DNA of 42,417 nucleotides, from positions 1 through 42,417 of the forward strand of contig JAFZLC010000021.1 of NCBI GenBank assembly GCA_017551675.1, written 5' to 3'. The DNA comes from Paludibacteraceae bacterium (GTDB lineage: Bacteria > Bacteroidota > Bacteroidia > Bacteroidales > Paludibacteraceae). The position numbers and the translations under genes were made by a program. The notes under the pieces are model-generated. The model did no database searches. It was not told the DNA's origin and saw nothing but the letters and a program-made list of their open reading frames with translations. Positions 22,834 through 32,099 of the stretch are shown here, in pieces. Numbering within the stretch: position 1 is the first letter of the stretch; each line of letters begins with the position of its first letter.

Positions 22834-24987
22834 TTATTTGCTTATAACTACTGATTTATTGAATAGGGATTCGTAGGCATTGAAAATCTCCAGTAGTTTG
22901 TTCCATTCTTGGGCAGAATATTCTACGTTGTTAATTTTCCAATCAACTGTAAGTATTAGTTGGCTTTTCTCAACTTTTGCATTCGATTTGAATGCTCCAC
23001 AGTTGTTGGAGACATTGCTTTCCAACGTGGATAGATTATCTACTATATAGCCAGAAGGTATCGTCAGACATATCTTGTATACATATTGGAAAGTGTTAGG
23101 GAAGTATATGTTTTTTGTACGTTCTTTCTTTAATGAGGTGAAGTCTATGTCTTTCATCAGATGACCTATACTGATGATTTTACTATTTGGAGCGGTTCTC
23201 ACCAATTCCCCCACTTTTGACGTGATGGAGTAGGAGAAGTTAGGATTGTCGGCGAATAGACCGTATGAATTTATCTTATAGTCTTTCGGTTTTCCCGCTT
23301 TGTTGTAGTAGTAATCCTTAGCCTCTTGTTCGAATGCATCCTTTTGAAAGGAGGAGTCTTTTACCATAAAGGAGAGGTATTGATTCATTATATAAGGAAG
23401 CATTTTGTTCTTCTTCGCATCATCTTTAAAGGTGGTTTTGATATTGAAGTGAGAACGCATGATGGAGTCCCATTGTTGGTAGGTTCCTAAATCATCACGA
23501 ATCTGTCTTTTCTCTGTGCCAATGATAGAGGTGGTACGATTGATGTTAAGTGCATTGGCATCCACGTCGTCCAATGATGCAGTGATTGTGTATTCCGTTT
23601 TGTTTTTTTCGGCTGGCGTGATTTTTATTTTTTCTCGTTGTAGTTTGCTGTATTCTTTGTCCCCTTTGAAACTCATCTTTTTGTTGCCTGCATTGAGGAA
23701 TATAGCCTCCATGCCTTCGTAATTAGATGGGTTGTCAATTGCACAATTTATTTTGTCGTCGCTTGGATAATAGTAAGTTCCATCCGTGAGCTTTATTATA
23801 TAGTTGTAATCATCTTCAAACAATTGGTCTTCCCACGTTCCTGCATATCGGTCGGGAACTTGTCCTTGTGAGCGTGATATGGCTAACTTGTAAAGCAAGA
23901 GAGAATATAGTCGCCAAAAGTCTTTCGGAGACAAATTAAGCGTTGGGGCTAAAAGAGAAAGCATGTTGTATGTCTCTTCAGCCTTTTGCTTTTCGGTTAG
24001 GTTGGGCTGCTTAGATATGTATTTTTTAATTTGTGCGACTGCATTTTTTTGGTCTTTCCCGTAGGTAATTCCTAAACCTGAATCAAAGTGACCATATGAG
24101 GTGAAAAAACCACATATTTGATTGTCTTTTGCTCCTTTGTTCATTCGATTCAATTTTCCGAATTTTTTTTCTAACGGACCTTTCTTTTGTTCTGAAATGT
24201 ATTTGTCATAACCAATTTTTAGTCGTGGTTCATCCTTATATGGAGCGGAGAACGGCTCTTTCTTTTTCTTTTCAATGTCAGTGAGTTGGAAGTCTAGCAG
24301 CGACATGTCTTTCTCGTTGGTCTCTTTCGCTTTAATTGTGCTTGGCAACCAATACCATGATTGTTGCCAGTCTTTGCTGGTGGTTAGGTCGCCGTGGAAT
24401 CTGTATTTCTGAATGGGTGCGAAGTCGTTTAGCGGATATTCGTATTGCTTTGAGAAAACCATATCTGATTCTTGATAAATGAAATAATCTACAATATCCC
24501 CTTTCTGTAAATTGGGTACGGCTATCTTTGTCACGTTATTTTTGGCCTTTTTGTCTTTCAGATTGGTACTTACTTTGATGTAGTCGTTGGGATTCAATTC
24601 TACGATTGTCCCGTCTTGTTTATGAATGCGGATACCGACAACACCTTTTTCGTTCGCTGAAAAGTTTTTGTATTCTATTTCGGAAAATGATTTAATGGCG
24701 CTGTTGTCGTTGATTTTCACCAAGTATCGACTCAACCTTTTTATGGTTATGGGGGGTACGGTGCCTGCGGTGACAACCCTGCTTTTTCCAATGAATTCAT
24801 CGTATCTTGCAAGAAATACGATAGGTTCATCTTTGTATTTGTCTTCAACCTTGAAATCGTTGAATTCTGGCATGTCGTTACGTGCCCAGATTTCGTTGAT
24901 TGTTTTCTCTTCGTCGAGTGGTCTTCTTTTAGCCTGTGTGGGAAGAACAAAGACCAAGGCTATTATGATTGCTATGTATTTTTTCAT
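22834..24987 (-). CDS. DUF3857 domain protein with degenerate transglutaminase-like core
   Basis: The 717-aa protein has a signal peptide (MKKYIAIIIALVFVLPTQA) and a DUF3857-like N-terminal beta domain (about 70-260, with VVGIRIHKQDGTIVELNPND, VPNLQKGDIVDYFI). The middle, about residues 330-430, aligns with the transglutaminase core of the neighbouring gene, but the catalytic places are changed: DFWRLYSLLL stands where the partner has GDCKGMANLL, and YNYIIKL stands where the partner has DNHAICAAI. The C-terminal part is beta-rich. The protein is probably periplasmic and non-catalytic. It starts 40 bases after the split transglutaminase gene on the same strand, so the two form an operon. Confidence 0.78.
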   Translation of the reverse strand: MKKYIAIIIALVFVLPTQAKRRPLDEEKTINEIWARNDMPEFNDFKVEDKYKDEPIVFLARYDEFIGKSRVVTAGTVPPITIKRLSRYLVKINDNSAIKSFSEIEYKNFSANEKGVVGIRIHKQDGTIVELNPNDYIKVSTNLKDKKAKNNVTKIAVPNLQKGDIVDYFIYQESDMVFSKQYEYPLNDFAPIQKYRFHGDLTTSKDWQQSWYWLPSTIKAKETNEKDMSLLDFQLTDIEKKKKEPFSAPYKDEPRLKIGYDKYISEQKKGPLEKKFGKLNRMNKGAKDNQICGFFTSYGHFDSGLGITYGKDQKNAVAQIKKYISKQPNLTEKQKAEETYNMLSLLAPTLNLSPKDFWRLYSLLLYKLAISRSQGQVPDRYAGTWEDQLFEDDYNYIIKLTDGTYYYPSDDKINCAIDNPSNYEGMEAIFLNAGNKKMSFKGDKEYSKLQREKIKITPAEKNKTEYTITASLDDVDANALNINRTTSIIGTEKRQIRDDLGTYQQWDSIMRSHFNIKTTFKDDAKKNKMLPYIMNQYLSFMVKDSSFQKDAFEQEAKDYYYNKAGKPKDYKINSYGLFADNPNFSYSITSKVGELVRTAPNSKIISIGHLMKDIDFTSLKKERTKNIYFPNTFQYVYKICLTIPSGYIVDNLSTLESNVSNNCGAFKSNAKVEKSQLILTVDWKINNVEYSAQEWNKLLEIFNAYESLFNKSVVISK

Positions 24988-25027
24988 TTTTATGAAGTTT
25001 TCGAATTGTGATTTATAATACTATTGT

Positions 25028-26041
25028 TTATTTCTCCAATACCACAGTTTCCATATACGTGGATTTCAACTGCTCGATATCTTTGTTCCACTCGTCCAAA
25101 TCCTTTTGGAGAATTGTTTGCTCCTTGATGGTGATGGATCTAGTGTAAATGATTTTCCCTCCTTTTTGAGTATATTTCACTTCGAATTTATACTTGTCTT
25201 TGTCTATTGAGAGGTTGGCTGGTATGTGAGTGACCTTGTAGCCATTCGGAATGACCAACTCCGAGGAGTAAGAGTCTACAGCTTTGTAGTCAAAATATAG
25301 ATTGGTTTTTCGCTTTTCCGTTTCAATGTTCATTGATATGAGTCTGTTGATGATGTCCATTGATACGTAATATTTGTTGTTTGCCTTTGTGATGGGTGAT
25401 TCCATAGCAAATGGATATTCTATAACGACCTCTTTGTCTGCGGATGAGATGCCTGATAATGTTACTTGATTATCATCGGTAGGGAGACCTTCATATCCTT
25501 GGTTATGCAATTTTTTTACGATGTCGGTAAAGTCGTCTTTGAAATCGTATAGGAACAAGATTTTATCCTCTCCTCTTAATATTCTTTTATGGACGCCTTC
25601 CACTCCCTTATCAGTTAGCTTCATGGATATGAATGTACTATCTAGGTTGTCTTTCGGACGATTGGCAGGCACGTGGGTTAGAATGCATTTGCCTTGGTCT
25701 TCGAGCATGACTGGTCGGCCTGCAATGGAACTTGGGTATTCTTTCAGTGCTGCATATTCACAAGTGGCATCGAGAAAAATGGTGTCTTTCCCAAGAATAG
25801 CGGCGCATATGGCATGATTGTCAACCGCCAAAGATGGTGTAGAATAGTTGTAGGGTAGATCGTTGGTTCCAATCCATACCATTCTACTATCTATTCCCTC
25901 GCATCTTAACATGGAACGAAGCAGATTTGCCATTCCTTTACAGTCGCCGTATTTGTTATCCAGTACTTTGCTGGCATTTTGAGGCTTGAATCCGGCTATC
26001 CCGTTTTCGAAGGCTATGTAACGGATATTTTTTGTACCCAT
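25028..26041 (-). CDS. C-terminal part of a frameshifted DUF3857/transglutaminase gene
   Basis: This open frame carries the transglutaminase core that is missing from the upstream fragment. NIRYIAFENGIAGFKP and KYGDCKGMANLLRSM contain the catalytic Cys, AVDNHAIC the His and DTIFLDAT the Asp, so the triad is intact. The sequence before ATG 26041 in this frame is noise. Homologues run straight from IYQWVQ into NIRYIAF, which shows the two fragments were one gene of about 628 codons. Translation of this half requires either the ATG at 26041 (337 aa, no signal peptide) or a minus-one shift in the A6 tract (26028-26033). Its product, if made, would be a periplasmic peptide-bond or cross-linking enzyme of unknown substrate. 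Confidence 0.75.
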   Translation of the reverse strand: MGTKNIRYIAFENGIAGFKPQNASKVLDNKYGDCKGMANLLRSMLRCEGIDSRMVWIGTNDLPYNYSTPSLAVDNHAICAAILGKDTIFLDATCEYAALKEYPSSIAGRPVMLEDQGKCILTHVPANRPKDNLDSTFISMKLTDKGVEGVHKRILRGEDKILFLYDFKDDFTDIVKKLHNQGYEGLPTDDNQVTLSGISSADKEVVIEYPFAMESPITKANNKYYVSMDIINRLISMNIETEKRKTNLYFDYKAVDSYSSELVIPNGYKVTHIPANLSIDKDKYKFEVKYTQKGGKIIYTRSITIKEQTILQKDLDEWNKDIEQLKSTYMETVVLEK

Positions 26042-26913
26042 TGATAGATGGTGGCAATTTTCTCGTATTTGTCTTTGCAGTTGGCTGTGATCTTCTTTGT
26101 TTCGGAGCAAAGGCTGTCCGTGTTTTCGATGGTTTGTTTCATTAGCTTATCGTACCATTTGTATTGGTCTTGTGCCGTGTTGAAAAGTGTGATGTTTTGT
26201 CCGTTGGACAGAGTGGCTGATTTGTATACAAATAATAAGTTCGGATAAATAAACAAGGATGGTTCCTTGTGTTTCTCATTTTTAATGGGTCTTACGTTGT
26301 TCATTGTGAACGTATAAATCGTTTTCTTGTTAGTCTCTTTTTTGTCCGTTATAACGTTCCCATTGAAATTAAATTCTTTTATGTCCATGTCTAACCAAGC
26401 TGGTACTTCCACAGTAAGTGTAAATTTCCCAATGAATCTTGATTCGGCGAAAACCACGCTTGCTAGATAAATGACGTCCTTGAATTTCAGATCGTATTGA
26501 AATGATGCTTTATCTCCAACCTCGATCAGCTTGATATTTCCATTACAAACATTGAGACCGTCGAAAAAGATGTTGTCGTTGTTTAAGTTGGAAGAAAAAT
26601 CCCAAACAAGGTTTTCTCCTTTGATATTTTCTATTTTTCTGTCTTCTTCGTTATAATAGATTTGAAAATTGCAGTTTGACCCGAAACGTCGGTTCATATA
26701 TTTTGTTTTTACCGAGAGATTGGCGGATACCCCCGAAGAGTTTCGTGAGTAGGTTATCGTCTCTGTTTTTTCTGTGATGATGATATCATCTTCGGGCTTA
26801 AGGAAACTCTCGTATGGAGCTAATGGATTATTATTCGCTGCTATTGCTCCAAGTGGAAGGAATAATGCTCCGATGAGAAATAATTGTTTGATAAATCTTG
26901 CTTTTCTTTTCAT
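26014..26913 (-). CDS. N-terminal part of a frameshifted DUF3857/transglutaminase gene
   Basis: The 299-aa frame has a signal peptide (KQLFLIGALFLPLGAIAA) and a DUF3857-like N-terminal domain (FLKPEDDIIITEKTETITYS onward). It runs into the first helix of the transglutaminase domain (KYEKIATIYQWVQK) and then ends after four residues out of frame. The break lies at an A6 tract on the minus strand (26028-26033); one more A would restore the family reading frame. A sequencing or assembly error, a recent pseudogene or slippage are all possible. It is the first gene of the unit that continues with the 717-aa protein. Confidence 0.75.
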   Translation of the reverse strand: MKRKARFIKQLFLIGALFLPLGAIAANNNPLAPYESFLKPEDDIIITEKTETITYSRNSSGVSANLSVKTKYMNRRFGSNCNFQIYYNEEDRKIENIKGENLVWDFSSNLNNDNIFFDGLNVCNGNIKLIEVGDKASFQYDLKFKDVIYLASVVFAESRFIGKFTLTVEVPAWLDMDIKEFNFNGNVITDKKETNKKTIYTFTMNNVRPIKNEKHKEPSLFIYPNLLFVYKSATLSNGQNITLFNTAQDQYKWYDKLMKQTIENTDSLCSETKKITANCKDKYEKIATIYQWVQKISVT

Positions 26914-26968
26914 ATCTATTTTATGTTTCTTGTGTTTATAAAGCTGTAATTAAAGAATGAATTGCTGA

Positions 26969-26976
26969 CAAATGTA
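26969..26976 (-). promoter_or_regulatory. Bacteroides-type -7 element of the DUF3857 operon
   Basis: On the minus strand this reads TACATTTG, 55 bases before the ATG at 26913. A TTTG lies 23 bases further upstream (27003-27000), somewhat too far, so the -33 box is doubtful. Confidence 0.5.
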
Positions 26977-27059
26977 ATAAATTTCTTATGAACTTAATGC
27001 AAAATTTGATTTAATGTGAGTTCTATGTGTTCATCGTTAAAAAAACAGCATGTGTTGCC

Positions 27060-28055
27060 TCAAATAATTTTCACCTCATATTTTGATAACGAATTGTTCC
27101 CTCGAATCTTGGCGGTGAGATTCTTTTCTTGAAAGATTTTCTTGTTTTGTCCTGCATATCCCCATACGAAATTCACTTGTGTGGGATTTACCTCTAAGGT
27201 GATTTCCTGATTTCTTTTCTCTTTTAATGTTTGGTTGAGGATATCTGCCCATATTTCTGTCATCATCAGTTCCTTGAAGGATTTGTGGTAGGGGCCTGCA
27301 ATCAACGATCGCTCATGGGTCAACTCTTCTGATGCATGCAATCCTACGCGTAGGATGGTAACTCCTGCCGTTTCGAATCGCAGGTAGAAATCTTTTGCCC
27401 AACTTACGGCAGTGGAGAGGTCAAGTGGTTGGTATCGACCTAACTCATACAACTTGGCTAGTTGTGTGCCTTTGATGACAAGGGTGGGGTAGATACGTGT
27501 GTTATCGGCTCCTAAGGAGATGATGTCTTTCACTGTCTGTTGTGAACGTTCGTAAGTGTCGTGTGGAAGTCCGATCATCATCTGCAAACCGAGGTGGATG
27601 TTGGCGGCTAATATCATCTCTGAGGCTTTTCGAATGGCATCGCTTTTATGTCCCCGACCAGAAGCAAGCAATACATCATCGTTGGTGGATTGTGCACCTA
27701 ATTCGATGGTGGTGACGCCATAGCGCTTCAAAAGCTCTATCACCTTATCGTTGATATAGTCGGGACGTGTAGAGAGCCGTATGCCGTTGATTTTGCCCTC
27801 GCATAGGTATTTGTATGCCTCACGCAGATATTTCTCTTGTAGATCGAGCGGAATGCCCGTAAAGGAACCTCCAAAGAAGGCTATCTCCACTTCACGTCCG
27901 TCATTCATGGTCTCGAGGTAGGTGTCGGCGATGGATGGTATCTCATCGGGCTGTGGAATCTCCTGCTGACCACTGATTTTGGCTTGGTTGCAGAATATGC
28001 ATTGATGCGGACAAGCCAGTTCGGGAATGAATATGGGGATATTGGAGTGTTTCAA
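27060..28055 (-). CDS. Radical SAM protein, Elp3-like catalytic part without acetyltransferase domain
   Basis: The protein has the radical SAM cluster motif CPHQCIFC (C-x3-C-x2-C) directly after NIPIFIPELA, the FFGGSFTGIP glycine motif, IRLSTRPDYI and GLQMMIGLPHDT, all close to the radical SAM part of Elp3 and its bacterial relatives. It ends at about 331 aa without a GNAT acetyltransferase domain. Its substrate is unknown; tRNA or protein modification is possible. The start is uncertain: no in-frame ATG precedes the motif. I prefer TTG at 28055 (LKHSNIPIFI), because the next upstream candidate, TTG at 28115, lies inside the terminator hairpin of ileS. Confidence 0.85.
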   Translation of the reverse strand: MKHSNIPIFIPELACPHQCIFCNQAKISGQQEIPQPDEIPSIADTYLETMNDGREVEIAFFGGSFTGIPLDLQEKYLREAYKYLCEGKINGIRLSTRPDYINDKVIELLKRYGVTTIELGAQSTNDDVLLASGRGHKSDAIRKASEMILAANIHLGLQMMIGLPHDTYERSQQTVKDIISLGADNTRIYPTLVIKGTQLAKLYELGRYQPLDLSTAVSWAKDFYLRFETAGVTILRVGLHASEELTHERSLIAGPYHKSFKELMMTEIWADILNQTLKEKRNQEITLEVNPTQVNFVWGYAGQNKKIFQEKNLTAKIRGNNSLSKYEVKII

Positions 28056-28094
28056 GGTGAGTTTGTAATCTAGTGGGATGAATGTATAGAATAG

Positions 28095-28137
28095 AAAAAA
28101 GCCACAAAACGGCAATGAAGTGTCGTTTTGTGGCTTT
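28095..28137 (-). terminator. Rho-independent terminator of ileS
   Basis: Read on the minus strand, AAAGCCACAAAACG and CGTTTTGTGGCTTT form a 14-bp perfect stem (plus coordinates 28098-28111 and 28124-28137) followed by a run of six T, 13 bases after the ileS stop. Confidence 0.9.
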
Positions 28138-28149
28138 GTGTATGATCTA

Positions 28150-31100
28150 TTAAGACTTCTTTACACTGATGTTTACTTTGAAATCGTCAAAGTCTAACTC
28201 AGTAGCGTCAGATACTTTATCCACCAAGGTGATGCTCTTAGCCAATACCTGAGAAGAGATGTATTCGTTGAACTCTTCAATAGCGGCATTCACATTGTCA
28301 GATTTCTCAATTTCGATAAGGATCTTATCGGTAATTTCGAAACCACTGGACTTACGTATGTTTTGAATACGGTTGATGAATTCGCGTGCGATACCCTCTT
28401 TTTGAAGTTCTGGTGTGATTGTTACATCCAATGCAATGGTAATGTTTCCATTGTTGGCAACCAACCATCCTGGTATATCTTCAGAGATAATCTCTACGTC
28501 GCTCTTTTCTACAACGATGGTGTTGCCATCGATGTTCATCTCGTAGGTGCCAGTATTCTCCAATTTTGAGATCTCTTCTTGTGCCAATGCCTGCAATTGA
28601 GCAGCCACAGCTTTCATGCTTTTACCGCATTTAGGACCTAACTTTTTGAAGTCTGGTTTGATTCTTTTTACCAAGATACCTGTTGAGTCATCCACGAAGT
28701 TGATCTCTTTCACGTTTACCTCGTTCATGATCAAATCTTTCACAGCCTCCACGTTCTCTTGCTCATGTTCTGCAAGGATTGGAACCATGATTTGCTTCAA
28801 TGGTTGACGCACCTTGATGTTCTCCTTTTTACGAAGAGACAAGGTCATGGATGAGATGTCTTGTGCTAATTGCATACGTTCTTCCAATGTCTTATCAATC
28901 AAGGCCTCGTTGTATTTAGGGAAGTCTGCCAAGTGAACAGATTCGCTCTTGTCGCAACCAGATGCATTATTCAAATTCAAGAACAATTGGTCTGAATAGA
29001 AAGGAGAGATAGGAGCCATCAGACGTGCTACTGTATCCAAGCAAGTATAAAGTGTTTGGTATGCAGCCAACTTGTCTTCTGTTAGTGTACCACCCCAGAA
29101 GCGTTTACGATTTAGACGAACGTACCAATTGCTCAAATGATCGTTTACGAAGTTGGAGATAGTGCGACCTGCACGAGTAGGTTCGTAGTCGTTGTAGCTC
29201 TCGTCCACCTCTTTGATGAGGGAGTTGAGCAATGAGATGATCCAACGGTCGATCTCAGGTCTTTTCTCCATTGGTACTTGAGGCTGGCTGTTGGTGAAGT
29301 TATCCACATTCGCATATAGAGCGAAGAATGAATAGGTATTGTAGAGTGTGCCGAAGAATTTACGGCGTACCTCTTCGATACCTTCAGTGTCGAATTTCAG
29401 ATTGTCCCAAGGGGATGCGTTGGTGATCATATACCAACGTAATGGGTCAGAACCATATTTCTCAATGGCTCCGAATGGGTCAACCGCGTTGCCCAAACGT
29501 TTGGACATCTTATTACCGTTCTTATCGAGTACCAAACCATTAGAGATAACGGCCTTGAATGCCACGCTATCCTTAATCATTGTAGAGATAGCATGTAGGG
29601 TGAAGAACCATCCACGAGTTTGATCCACACCTTCAGCGATGAAGTCGGCAGGGTAGAACTCACCATTATCCACCACCTCTTTGTTCTCGAAAGGATAGTG
29701 TTGTTGAGCGAATGGCATAGCACCAGAATCAAACCATACGTCGATAAGGTCAGCTTCACGCTTCATTGGTTTTCCACTGTCGGAAACCAAGATGATATTG
29801 TCGATGTAAGGACGGTGAAGATCGATATTCTTAGGATCGTAGTTTTCTTTTGAGTAGTCGCCCACTTTGAAGTTCTTCCAAGGGTTTTCTTTCATGAAAC
29901 CAGCCTTGATGGACTTGTCTATCTCTTCGAACAATTCTGCGATGGAACCGATACATTTCTCTTCCGTACCCTCTTCATTGCGCCAGATAGGAAGTGGTGT
30001 TCCCCAATAGCGAGAACGAGAGAGGTTCCAATCGTTTAGGTTTTCCAACCATTTACCGAAACGACCAGTACCTGTTGATTCAGGTTTCCAAAGGATGGTC
30101 TTGTTCAGTTCCATCATGCGCTCGCGAGCTTTGGTGGATTTGATGAACCAGCTATCCAATGGATAGTAGAGTACAGGCTTGTCCGTACGCCAGCAGTGAG
30201 GGTAGTTGTGGACATGCTTTTCGATTTTGAAGGCTTGGTTGTTAACCTTCATATCCATACAGATGGAGATATCGAGAGTCTCGTCTTTGTCGGTCAGTGT
30301 TGGATCGTAAGCGTTCTTTACGAAGCGACCTTCGTATTTCTTGTATGCCTCCACATTGACATGTGTTTTTACATATTCAGGATCCAAGTCGGCCAACAAG
30401 TAGAATTTACCTGTTAAATCAACTGAAGGACGGAGGTTTCCATATTTATCAACCAATTGAAGAGGCGGAATACCAGCAGCTTTAGCCACTTTCGCATCGT
30501 CGGCACCAAAAGTAGGTGCGATGTGTACGATACCCGTACCATCCTCGGTGGTTACGTAGTCGCCTGGAATAACGCGGAATGCTTGATCAGCGTTCTCTGG
30601 TTTGATCCAGTTGAGCAATTGTTCGTATTTCATGCCGACGAGGTCGGTACCCTTATATTCAGCGATTACTTTAAAAGGAACCAGTTTGTCGCCCTCTTTG
30701 TAATCCTCTAATGCCAAATCAGCAGCTTTAGGATTGAAATGAGCGTTCACCAAATCTTTAGCGAGCACGTAAGTGGCAGGTTGACCTGTGTAAGGGTTGT
30801 AAGATTGAACAGCCACGTAGGTGATGTTTGGTCCCACGCAAAGAGCAGTGTTGGATGACAATGTCCAAGGAGTGGTGGTCCAAGCGATGAAGTAAGGAGT
30901 TCCCCACTTTGCCATCTCAGGTTTAGGGTCCAACATCTTGAATTGAGCCACAACGGTGGTATCTTTCACATCGCGGTAGCAGCCAGGTTGGTTCAACTCG
31001 TGAGAGCTAAGACCCGTACCAGCGGCAGGCGAGTAAGGCTGAATAGTGTAGCCTTTGTATAGATAACCTTTTTTGTAAAGTTCTTTAAGAAGATACCAAA

Positions 31101-31581
31101 GTGTTTCGATATACTTGTTATCGTATGTGATGTATGGATTTTCAAGGTCTACCCAGTAACCCATTTTCTTTGTTAGGTCGGTCCACTCTTTTGTGAATTT
31201 CATCACATTGGTGCGACAAGCGATGTTATAGTCGTCGACAGAGATTTTTTTACCAATGTCTTCCTTGGTGATACCCAATTCTTTCTCGACGCCTAATTCA
31301 ACAGGTAGTCCGTGCGTATCCCAACCTGCTTTACGCTTCACATGGAAGCCTTTCATAGTTTTGTAACGGCAGAAAATATCCTTAATGGAGCGAGCCATAA
31401 CGTGGTGAATGCCAGGCATTCCGTTGGCTGAAGGAGGACCTTCGAAGAAGACGAAGGAGGGAGCCCCTTCCCTGATTTGGACACTTTTATGAAATAAATC
31501 TTTCTCCTCCCATTGTTTCAACACCTCTTTGTTGATATCGGAGAGGTTGAAATTGGAATGTTCTGCGAATTTCTTTGCCAT
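28150..31581 (-). CDS. ileS: Isoleucyl-tRNA synthetase
   Basis: The 1143-aa class I synthetase charges tRNA-Ile with isoleucine. The HIGH-type motif is GIHH within PPSANGMPGIHHVMARSI, the KMSKR loop is GNKMSKRLGN, and WWFTLHA/DVWFDSGA-type motifs lie between, with an editing domain (GDYVTTEDGTGIVHIAPTFG). A C-terminal anticodon-binding region follows. The length of over 1100 residues fits the long type found in Bacteroidetes and many archaea and eukaryotes rather than the 940-residue E. coli type. It is a single-gene unit with its own promoter and terminator. Confidence 0.97.
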   Translation of the reverse strand: MAKKFAEHSNFNLSDINKEVLKQWEEKDLFHKSVQIREGAPSFVFFEGPPSANGMPGIHHVMARSIKDIFCRYKTMKGFHVKRKAGWDTHGLPVELGVEKELGITKEDIGKKISVDDYNIACRTNVMKFTKEWTDLTKKMGYWVDLENPYITYDNKYIETLWYLLKELYKKGYLYKGYTIQPYSPAAGTGLSSHELNQPGCYRDVKDTTVVAQFKMLDPKPEMAKWGTPYFIAWTTTPWTLSSNTALCVGPNITYVAVQSYNPYTGQPATYVLAKDLVNAHFNPKAADLALEDYKEGDKLVPFKVIAEYKGTDLVGMKYEQLLNWIKPENADQAFRVIPGDYVTTEDGTGIVHIAPTFGADDAKVAKAAGIPPLQLVDKYGNLRPSVDLTGKFYLLADLDPEYVKTHVNVEAYKKYEGRFVKNAYDPTLTDKDETLDISICMDMKVNNQAFKIEKHVHNYPHCWRTDKPVLYYPLDSWFIKSTKARERMMELNKTILWKPESTGTGRFGKWLENLNDWNLSRSRYWGTPLPIWRNEEGTEEKCIGSIAELFEEIDKSIKAGFMKENPWKNFKVGDYSKENYDPKNIDLHRPYIDNIILVSDSGKPMKREADLIDVWFDSGAMPFAQQHYPFENKEVVDNGEFYPADFIAEGVDQTRGWFFTLHAISTMIKDSVAFKAVISNGLVLDKNGNKMSKRLGNAVDPFGAIEKYGSDPLRWYMITNASPWDNLKFDTEGIEEVRRKFFGTLYNTYSFFALYANVDNFTNSQPQVPMEKRPEIDRWIISLLNSLIKEVDESYNDYEPTRAGRTISNFVNDHLSNWYVRLNRKRFWGGTLTEDKLAAYQTLYTCLDTVARLMAPISPFYSDQLFLNLNNASGCDKSESVHLADFPKYNEALIDKTLEERMQLAQDISSMTLSLRKKENIKVRQPLKQIMVPILAEHEQENVEAVKDLIMNEVNVKEINFVDDSTGILVKRIKPDFKKLGPKCGKSMKAVAAQLQALAQEEISKLENTGTYEMNIDGNTIVVEKSDVEIISEDIPGWLVANNGNITIALDVTITPELQKEGIAREFINRIQNIRKSSGFEITDKILIEIEKSDNVNAAIEEFNEYISSQVLAKSITLVDKVSDATELDFDDFKVNISVKKS

Positions 31582-31653
31582 TTTTGTTATTATTGTATTA
31601 CTATTTTCTATCTCTAAAAGGCAGTGTTATATTACTTTGCCGTTTTAAAAGTG

Positions 31654-31661
31654 CAAAATTA
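31654..31661 (-). promoter_or_regulatory. Bacteroides-type -7 element of ileS
   Basis: On the minus strand this reads TAATTTTG, 73 bases before the ileS ATG at 31581. TATG in place of TTTG lies 19 bases upstream. Confidence 0.5.
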
Positions 31662-31820
31662 TCTCAAATCCGTTTAAAAACATAATTGTAAGTGCAAAAA
31701 ATGTTATGGGTGGGATTAATTAAGAGATACAATAGCACCGAAAAGTTCATTAACTCACAATTCATATTATATTATTTAAAACAGTGAATTTGTAGGAAAC
31801 ACCTATAGAGATTGAATTGT

Positions 31821-31852
31821 TTTGGAATTCAAGATAACGATTGTTAACTTTG
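31821..31852 (+). promoter_or_regulatory. Consensus Bacteroides promoter P1 upstream of the barrel/DUF8202/Rhs operon
   Basis: TTTG (31821-31824) and TAACTTTG (31845-31852) are 20 bases apart, a full match. It would give a leader of about 240 bases before the ATG at 32100. The stretch 31582-32099 has no gene that I can support. Confidence 0.7.
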
Positions 31853-31912
31853 TAAAGTTAATTGATGTTTCTTGATGGACGGATAATGTGATTTTAATTT
31901 TTCGTAAAATTA

Positions 31913-31944
31913 TTTGATAGACAAATTATAATTAGCTACCTTTG
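31913..31944 (+). promoter_or_regulatory. Consensus Bacteroides promoter P2 upstream of the barrel/DUF8202/Rhs operon
   Basis: TTTG (31913-31916) and TACCTTTG (31937-31944) are 20 bases apart, giving a leader of about 150 bases. It lies 92 bases downstream of P1 in the same direction. Confidence 0.72.
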
Positions 31945-32099
31945 AACGGTTTTTATTTATTGAATATTATTTACTGGTTGACTGCCTTATTTATTGTAAT
32001 TGCTGAACAATTCAATTGTAAAGACCATTCCTGAAAGCGATTTATAAAAGGTTGTAAATGAATTACAAATTTGTACAATTCTGTAAAATGATGGCAAGA

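Noticed and set aside
25988-26060. Programmed minus-one ribosomal frameshift
   Set aside because: The tract gives only a single-codon slip (CAA to ACA does not re-pair), and the A6 run is short for polymerase slippage; a mutation or sequence error is simpler.
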